Shown here in pieces: positions 22,784-26,444 of a DNA stretch of 26,444 nt. Source of the stretch: a virus. Position 1 is the first letter of the stretch; each line of letters opens with the position of its first letter. Location of the stretch: positions 1-26,444 of the IMG/VR virus record IMGVR_UViG_3300025132_000244. One strand, given 5' to 3'. The translations under genes were made by a program, and so were the position numbers. The notes beneath the pieces are model-generated. The model ran no database searches and was not told where the DNA came from. It worked only from the letters and a program-made list of their open reading frames with translations.

Positions 22784-24601
22784 TCACACATTTCCCGCTA
22801 TCTCTTTGTTATTCCATACTTTGCCACCATCAATGACGATCACACCCTTATCTTGCAGGCCAGCTCTGGCATCTCTGCGCTGTGCGGCGGTCAGATCTGG
22901 CGCTTTTTGCTTGTGCAGATCGTGCCATCTATCGACTGACATCTGCGTCGCCTGCATGTCCACCAGGCCGTTCCTGAGCGCCTGTAGGGCGATCAACTGC
23001 CGCTCTGACAGTTTGGCCCCTCTCTTCTTCTCAGCGGCCTCTGTGGGCAGCAGGATGGCGCTGCTGTCATCGATGAGCTGTATGGGTGTCAGCTCGTAGG
23101 TTGTGTCTGGTGCCGGCTCTGCATCCTTTTGCTTGGTCACCTTCAGGGTGACTGTCGCCTCTGATGCTGTCATCTCCAGGACTGAATCCGCTAATCCCGC
23201 AAGGGAACTACTGCCGCGCATTCCTCTGGCTGCGTCCTTGCCGCTGTGGTGGACAGCCAGGACGGCGCACTTTGCGTGTCGTTGTATGACGCCGCACATC
23301 TCACCGAACTGGCCCATCGCTGTTGCGTCGTTCTCATCAGATCCTGTGCTGGCGAGTGTCCTGGCGACTGTGTCGATGACGATCATGCTGAACTGCACCT
23401 TGAACGCATCGATGGTACGCAGCAGCTTCTCCAGGTCTGGCTCTTCAAGTAACTTCACAGCCATTGGCAGCACATGAAAATCTGTGACGCCGTGCGTGTC
23501 GTAGTGTGCTTGCCACGCCCTGACCCTTTTGCCCAAGCCGCCCACGCCCTCTGCGGCCAGGTAAAGTACAGCGTTTTGTTTTGTGACCTTGTCGTGCCAC
23601 GGCTTGCCGTAGGCCACTGACAGGGCAATGTCGATCGACATGAAGCTCTTGCCTATGCCTGGTGCGCCGTACAGCACAGCAAAGCCGTGCGCTGTCAGCA
23701 GGCCGTCCACCAGCCACTCGACTGGCGGCATGTTTCTGAGGTAGTCGATGCTGTATGTCTCGAACACATCTGGCTTGTCTTCAGGCTCTGCTGGCTCTGG
23801 CTCCACCGCTATGGGCGTTGCAGCCTTCACCAGCTCCATGAGCTGCTGTGTGTTGCCGCCCTTGAACAGCCAGTCCACCACATCGTCCTTGTCATCGCCT
23901 GGCAGGTCCACGCGCTTGATGGCCTTGGCTGTGCCGTATAGCTGGCTGATGACCACATCTGCATGCGCCCTGCCGGCATCGTCATTGTCGGGCAGCACGA
24001 TCACGTTGCGGCCTTTGAAATATTGGTTCAGCTCCGGCTTCCAGTTTTTTGAACCGCCGTGGTTGGTACTGGCCACCAGGCCCAACAGGTTGAGCCGCTC
24101 GGCTGCCTTCTCGCCTTCCACAATGAAGATAGGCGCGTCTGGGTTCTGGATTATGCCGACCAGGTTGTATGGCAGAGCCTCGACGCCTTGCAGGTTGTAG
24201 AGCCACCCGCCCTTATCATCTGGCCGGCGCTGCCTGAAGGTCTTTGGCTCGAACCGTTGCACCTGGTAGCGCAGGACGCCGTCGCTGTCATAGTAGTCGT
24301 ATTGCTTTGCCAGGTACTTGGCCGGCGTCAGTGCCTTCTCTTGCTGCGGTGCAATGCCGAACTTTTCCTGCAACACCTGGCTGATGCTGCCATTGAGGCT
24401 TGCCGGCTCGTTGAGGCGCACCAAATCTATCACGCCCCCGCCTGTGTTGGATTCATGGCAATACCAGGTGCCGGTTTTTAAACTGACGCTGAAACTGCCG
24501 TGTGTGCCGAAGCGCAGCTCTGTTCCCCTTGAGAGCTGCTTGTTGGGTTCGCCCTTGTAGTGTCGGGCCACCTCTTCAATGTAACTTGCAATGTTGTTCA
24601 T
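22784..24601 (-). CDS. TOPRIM primase fused to RecA-like helicase (RepA/AAA_25 type)
   Basis: 605 aa from ATG 24601 (MNNIASYIEEVARHYKG), with GGGGA 5 nt before it; ATG 24613 is the alternative. Residues about 26-59 look like a CHC2 primase zinc region (RFGTHGSFSVSLKTGTWYCH, then GGGVIDLV) but only one Cys remains, so metal binding is probably lost. The TOPRIM domain follows, with VEGEKAAE (Glu about 162) and LPDNDDAG (205-210). The RecA-like NTPase has Walker A GAPGIGKS (312-319), Walker B MIVIDT (Asp about 410) and HHSGKD (451-456). It should make primers and/or unwind DNA at the phage fork. No DNA polymerase is in the window. It follows an 11-bp hairpin. Confidence 0.92.
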   Translation of the reverse strand: MNNIASYIEEVARHYKGEPNKQLSRGTELRFGTHGSFSVSLKTGTWYCHESNTGGGVIDLVRLNEPASLNGSISQVLQEKFGIAPQQEKALTPAKYLAKQYDYYDSDGVLRYQVQRFEPKTFRQRRPDDKGGWLYNLQGVEALPYNLVGIIQNPDAPIFIVEGEKAAERLNLLGLVASTNHGGSKNWKPELNQYFKGRNVIVLPDNDDAGRAHADVVISQLYGTAKAIKRVDLPGDDKDDVVDWLFKGGNTQQLMELVKAATPIAVEPEPAEPEDKPDVFETYSIDYLRNMPPVEWLVDGLLTAHGFAVLYGAPGIGKSFMSIDIALSVAYGKPWHDKVTKQNAVLYLAAEGVGGLGKRVRAWQAHYDTHGVTDFHVLPMAVKLLEEPDLEKLLRTIDAFKVQFSMIVIDTVARTLASTGSDENDATAMGQFGEMCGVIQRHAKCAVLAVHHSGKDAARGMRGSSSLAGLADSVLEMTASEATVTLKVTKQKDAEPAPDTTYELTPIQLIDDSSAILLPTEAAEKKRGAKLSERQLIALQALRNGLVDMQATQMSVDRWHDLHKQKAPDLTAAQRRDARAGLQDKGVIVIDGGKVWNNKEIAGNV

Positions 24602-24628
24602 GTGCTTCCCCATTTCCCTGTTGATGTT

Positions 24629-24660
24629 GGGCGGCAGGGACAGGGAAGACCCTGCCGCCC
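24629..24660 (-). terminator. Perfect 11-bp hairpin in the leader of the primase-helicase gene
   Basis: GGGCGGCAGGG at 24629-24639 is the exact reverse complement of 24650-24660, with a 10-nt loop. It lies 8 nt beyond the stop of the ssDNA-binding gene and 28 nt before the chosen primase-helicase ATG. There is no T-tract after it on the minus strand (the next bases are AACATCAACA), so it is not a classical intrinsic terminator. Attenuation, mRNA stabilisation or processing are more likely. The ribosome-binding site is outside the stem. Confidence 0.7.
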
Positions 24661-24667
24661 TCACGCA

Positions 24668-25282
24668 CTAGAACAGATCGCTGCCAGCCGCAGGAGGTTG
24701 TTGCGGTGCAGGCTCTGCCTGTGCGGTCTCAGCCGCTGGGGATGCGGCATTGAAAGCCTCGCGGTCAATCCACTGAGTGATCGGCGCGAACTTGGGTGCC
24801 TTGAAAACCAGCTCACCCTTCGGCGTATTGATTGTGACGCGCTGTGCGCCTTCGATGGTGACGACTGGCACCTTGCCCTGGTTGGCATCCTTGCCGCGCA
24901 GATAGTCGTCGTGCAGCTCGTTCATGGCCTTCTTGACCACCTTGGAGCTGCTGCTCCACTCTCTCACGCCCAGCTCTTTGTTATAGACGCGGATGCGGAA
25001 GCCCTCCTGGTGTTCTACGCTTGGCCGTGCCGGCTTTGCCTCACCCAGGCCCACCATCTGAAAGTCTACGCCGTTGGCGAATGAAACCCACCCGACCTGG
25101 ACGCCCTCCATGTCCATAGCCACGCTGATCGGGAACGGCATCTCGGCATCCCGCTTTGACCAGGTGCCGTCTGACTGCTGTTCACGCTCTTGCCTGATGA
25201 AGTCACCAGACTGCGCGCTGTACTTGATGATGGGAAGAAAGTCGCCCCCACTTGTGGAAGCCTCTGAAAAACCTAACGCCAT
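24668..25282 (-). CDS. Probable single-stranded DNA-binding protein
   Basis: 204 aa. Beta-rich body with GGDFLPIIKYSAQSGDFIRQ, MDMEGVQVGWVSFANGVDFQ and VTIEGAQRVTINTPKGELVF, then an Ala/Pro/Gln-rich linker (AQAEPAPQQPPAAG) and the terminal SDLF. An OB-like beta core, a disordered linker and a short acidic-hydrophobic tip is the general plan of SSB and gp2.5-like proteins, and the place between a recombination nuclease and the primase-helicase fits. I do not recognise a specific family signature, so it remains a probable call. Start is firm: AAGGAG 6 nt before ATG, partly overlapping the stop of the nuclease gene. The tail lacks the strict DDDIPF form. Confidence 0.6.
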   Translation of the reverse strand: MALGFSEASTSGGDFLPIIKYSAQSGDFIRQEREQQSDGTWSKRDAEMPFPISVAMDMEGVQVGWVSFANGVDFQMVGLGEAKPARPSVEHQEGFRIRVYNKELGVREWSSSSKVVKKAMNELHDDYLRGKDANQGKVPVVTIEGAQRVTINTPKGELVFKAPKFAPITQWIDREAFNAASPAAETAQAEPAPQQPPAAGSDLF

Positions 25283-25285
25283 TGT

Positions 25286-25774
25286 TTACTCCTTAACGTC
25301 AACGGTTGTTGTTATGCCGGCTTTGCCGGCCTCGGTATCGCGATGTGCAAGCACCTCGCGAATCAGTGTCATGGCAGTGTGCGTGTCCATCTCGACGGCA
25401 TAGCCCCAGTCGAGCTGTGCATCGTCACGCATGCTGTGATTGCCATGTGGGTGTCCCAGGTTGATCAGCACCTGTGCCGGCATACGCCAGCGCCACGGCG
25501 CTCTGTCGTATTTGTAGACCAGCAGTGGCTGCTTGCCTGCCGCAGTTGCAGCCTTGCAGACCTGGTCCCACCAGGCCGGCTTCGCTGTTGTGCCGCGCTG
25601 GTACGCCTTGCATTCAACTACAAAGGGGAAGTCCATGTCCTGGCAGATCAGGTCGCCCCTGTCGCCCTGCCTGTATTGCTCAAGGTCTCTTTTGAAGACC
25701 AGGCCAAGCTCTGAGAGCAGGCAGGTGGCCACACTGCGCTCGAATTGTGAGCCTTTTGCGCGACTGTTAACCAT
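25286..25774 (-). CDS. PDDEXK nuclease, Holliday-junction-resolvase-like
   Basis: 162 aa from ATG 25774 (MVNSRAKGSQFERSVATCLL). An N-terminal Glu (about residue 12) in GSQFERSVA, a GDRGDLICQD segment (Asp about 41) and VVECK (Glu 54, Lys 56), spaced 12 residues apart, form the metal-binding and catalytic triad of PDDEXK nucleases; NSRAKGSxFER with an ECK motif is typical of Hjc-like junction resolvases and related phage endonucleases. Role: resolving recombination or replication intermediates, or cutting host DNA. The start overlaps the RHH gene stop by 8 nt; ATG 25816 is also in frame but deep in that gene. It precedes the ssDNA-binding gene by 3 nt. Confidence 0.8.
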   Translation of the reverse strand: MVNSRAKGSQFERSVATCLLSELGLVFKRDLEQYRQGDRGDLICQDMDFPFVVECKAYQRGTTAKPAWWDQVCKAATAAGKQPLLVYKYDRAPWRWRMPAQVLINLGHPHGNHSMRDDAQLDWGYAVEMDTHTAMTLIREVLAHRDTEAGKAGITTTVDVKE

Positions 25775-25967
25775 TGCGCTGTGCCAGCTCTGACAGCACC
25801 CGTGCGGCAGTGTCATCTTCGGTTGCGAGGCGGCGCGTCAGCTCCTGGTCAAGGATCTCATCAGCCAGTGACGACAGACTGCGGTGGGCTGACAGCTCCA
25901 ATGCAGCCCTCAGTTTGTCGTGTGTAGATCGCCGCAAACGCAGGTGGACATTGGGATTGATGGTCAT
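25767..25967 (-). CDS. Arc-like ribbon-helix-helix transcriptional regulator, 66 aa
   Basis: Start ATG 25967 with AAAGG 7 nt upstream; a longer frame to 26246 runs through the divergent control region and is rejected. The sequence is a compact RHH: beta strand NPNVHLRLRRS (residues about 5-14), helix 1 THDKLRAALELSAHR, helix 2 SLSSLADEILDQELTRRLA, with a short acidic/polar tail to residue 66. RHH proteins (Arc, Mnt, MetJ type) bind as dimers to palindromic operators by inserting the strand in the major groove. Two dyads lie directly upstream, so it probably controls the divergent promoter and its own gene. It begins the leftward early operon. Confidence 0.85.
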   Translation of the reverse strand: MTINPNVHLRLRRSTHDKLRAALELSAHRSLSSLADEILDQELTRRLATEDDTAARVLSELAQRNG

Positions 25968-26075
25968 CTGACTACCTTTTTTCAAAAAACATACACAACC
26001 ACCCTTGTACCATAGTGGTTGATGGTGTATATAACTCATGTGAGTTAGTTCTAAACAGCCACCAGGGAGGTTCTC
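25968..26075. promoter_or_regulatory. Divergent control region with two operator-like dyads
   Basis: 108 bp between the leftward regulator and the rightward operon. Dyad 1 is AACCAC-CCTTGTACCATA-GTGGTT (25997-26020), centred on GTAC at 26007-26010, with near-concentric outer arms ATACAC/GTGTAT (25991-25996, 26025-26030). Dyad 2 is TAACTCA-TG-TGAGTTA (26032-26047), perfect in its arms. Their centres are 31 bp apart, about three helical turns. Both overlap the rightward promoter elements, as expected for a repressor site. No convincing leftward sigma70 promoter was seen; a T/A-rich stretch next to the regulator's ribosome-binding site is all that is visible. Confidence 0.72.
26005..26033 (+). 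promoter_or_regulatory. Sigma70-like promoter for the rightward genes
   Basis: TTGTAC (26005-26010) and TATATA (26028-26033) are separated by 17 bp, the optimum for sigma70. The -35 sits inside dyad 1 and the -10 abuts dyad 2. Transcription would begin about 26040 and read into the 104-aa gene, whose ATG is at 26076. Confidence 0.6.
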
Positions 26076-26390
26076 ATGGCTAATGATTTTGAAATGTTTG
26101 ACCGCCGGCCCAAGCTGCGCCCCATCGTCCGCGCCGCATTCAAGGTCGATCAGCTTGTCTATCAGTTCGAGCGCATCGACGTTGAAGACGGCCTGCTCGT
26201 CACCGGCGACATGGACGAGGTCAACGCCAAGTACGATGATGCCCACATCATCGACGACGCCGAAAACCAGCTCGACATCGCCGAGGACAACCTGCGCGCA
26301 GGCTGGACAGGCGAAGACCTCAAGGTCTATCAGCGCGACGCTCGTCAGCTTCGGGCCTTCCTGAAGCGTTTCAAGAAAGCGGTAGCATGA
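26076..26390 (+). CDS. Unknown 104-aa acidic protein, first gene of the rightward operon
   Basis: Starts at ATG 26076 with GGGAGG 5 nt upstream, a strong site. The N-terminus MANDFEMFDRRPKLRPIVRA and FKVDQLVYQFERIDVEDGLL is followed by an acidic stretch (GDMDEVNAKYDDAHIIDDAE) and a helical C-terminus with LKVYQRDARQLRAFLKRFKK. I recognise no family. It overlaps the following recombinase ATG by 4 nt (ATGA), so the two are made together, which suggests a recombination directionality factor, accessory or regulator; this is inference. It is the only complete gene in the window reading rightward. Confidence 0.72.
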   Translation: MANDFEMFDRRPKLRPIVRAAFKVDQLVYQFERIDVEDGLLVTGDMDEVNAKYDDAHIIDDAENQLDIAEDNLRAGWTGEDLKVYQRDARQLRAFLKRFKKAVA

Positions 26391-26444
26391 CCCAGTACAT
26401 CGCTTACTACCGCGTCAGCACCCAGCGCCAGGGCCAGTCGGGCC
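26387..26444 (+). CDS. Serine recombinase (resolvase/integrase), N-terminal fragment at the window edge
   Basis: Only the first 19 codons are present: MTQYIAYYRVSTQRQGQSG. The YRVST motif with Ser at residue 11 and Arg at 9 is the catalytic signature at the start of the resolvase/invertase domain, in which the serine attacks DNA. Whether it is a small resolvase or a large phage integrase depends on sequence beyond the edge. It is coupled to the 104-aa gene and lies opposite the RHH regulator, which fits an integration or inversion module of a temperate or formerly temperate phage. Confidence 0.85.
   Translation, partial: MTQYIAYYRVSTQRQGQSG

Noticed and set aside
25968-26246. N-terminal extension of the RHH regulator up to 26246
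   Set aside because: It would run antisense through the control region and the 104-aa gene; the ATG at 25967 has a good ribosome-binding site and begins the RHH fold exactly.

Overview
The window is a continuous piece of a tailed double-stranded DNA phage with a short, T7-like (podovirus) tail. The evidence is a complete T7-style head and tail gene set: large and small terminase, portal, scaffold, major capsid, tubular tail proteins A and B, three to four internal virion proteins, and a fiber with a T7-type N-terminal domain. No bacterial housekeeping genes are visible. Moderate-to-high GC, very tight gene packing and the small accessory families recall phages of marine Alphaproteobacteria, but that host assignment is inference. 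Lysis genes, DNA polymerase and RNA polymerase are not in this window.

Almost everything (1-25967) is on the minus strand, so it reads right to left. Early end: an Arc-like ribbon-helix-helix regulator (25767-25967), a PDDEXK/Hjc-like nuclease, a probable ssDNA-binding protein, a TOPRIM + RecA-like primase-helicase, a protein with an SSB-like C-terminal tip, and a winged-helix replication-type protein. Between the primase-helicase and the next gene lies a 127-bp region packed with GTGAT/ATCAC half-sites, several in 11-bp register, with an 18-bp perfect direct repeat. It is the best candidate in the window for a replication origin or operator array.

The packaging and head block follows: an amino-methyltransferase, a DUF6378-like protein, terminase small and large subunits, a T7 gp13/GNAT-like protein, a run of six short, mostly basic proteins, portal, a Bbp19-like protein and scaffold. 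A strong intrinsic terminator and a structured 134-nt leader separate scaffold from the capsid gene. After capsid and a 90-aa protein comes a second terminator, then the tail tubes, the internal (ejection) proteins and the fiber, which runs off the left edge. A 46-aa GTG-start gene with a perfect ribosome-binding site is tucked between the two largest internal virion genes.

At the far right the polarity flips. A divergent control region with two dyad-symmetric sites and a sigma70-like promoter drives a 104-aa unknown protein, followed by the first 19 codons of a serine recombinase. Regulator, operators and recombinase together suggest a lysogeny or integration switch next to the early replication genes.
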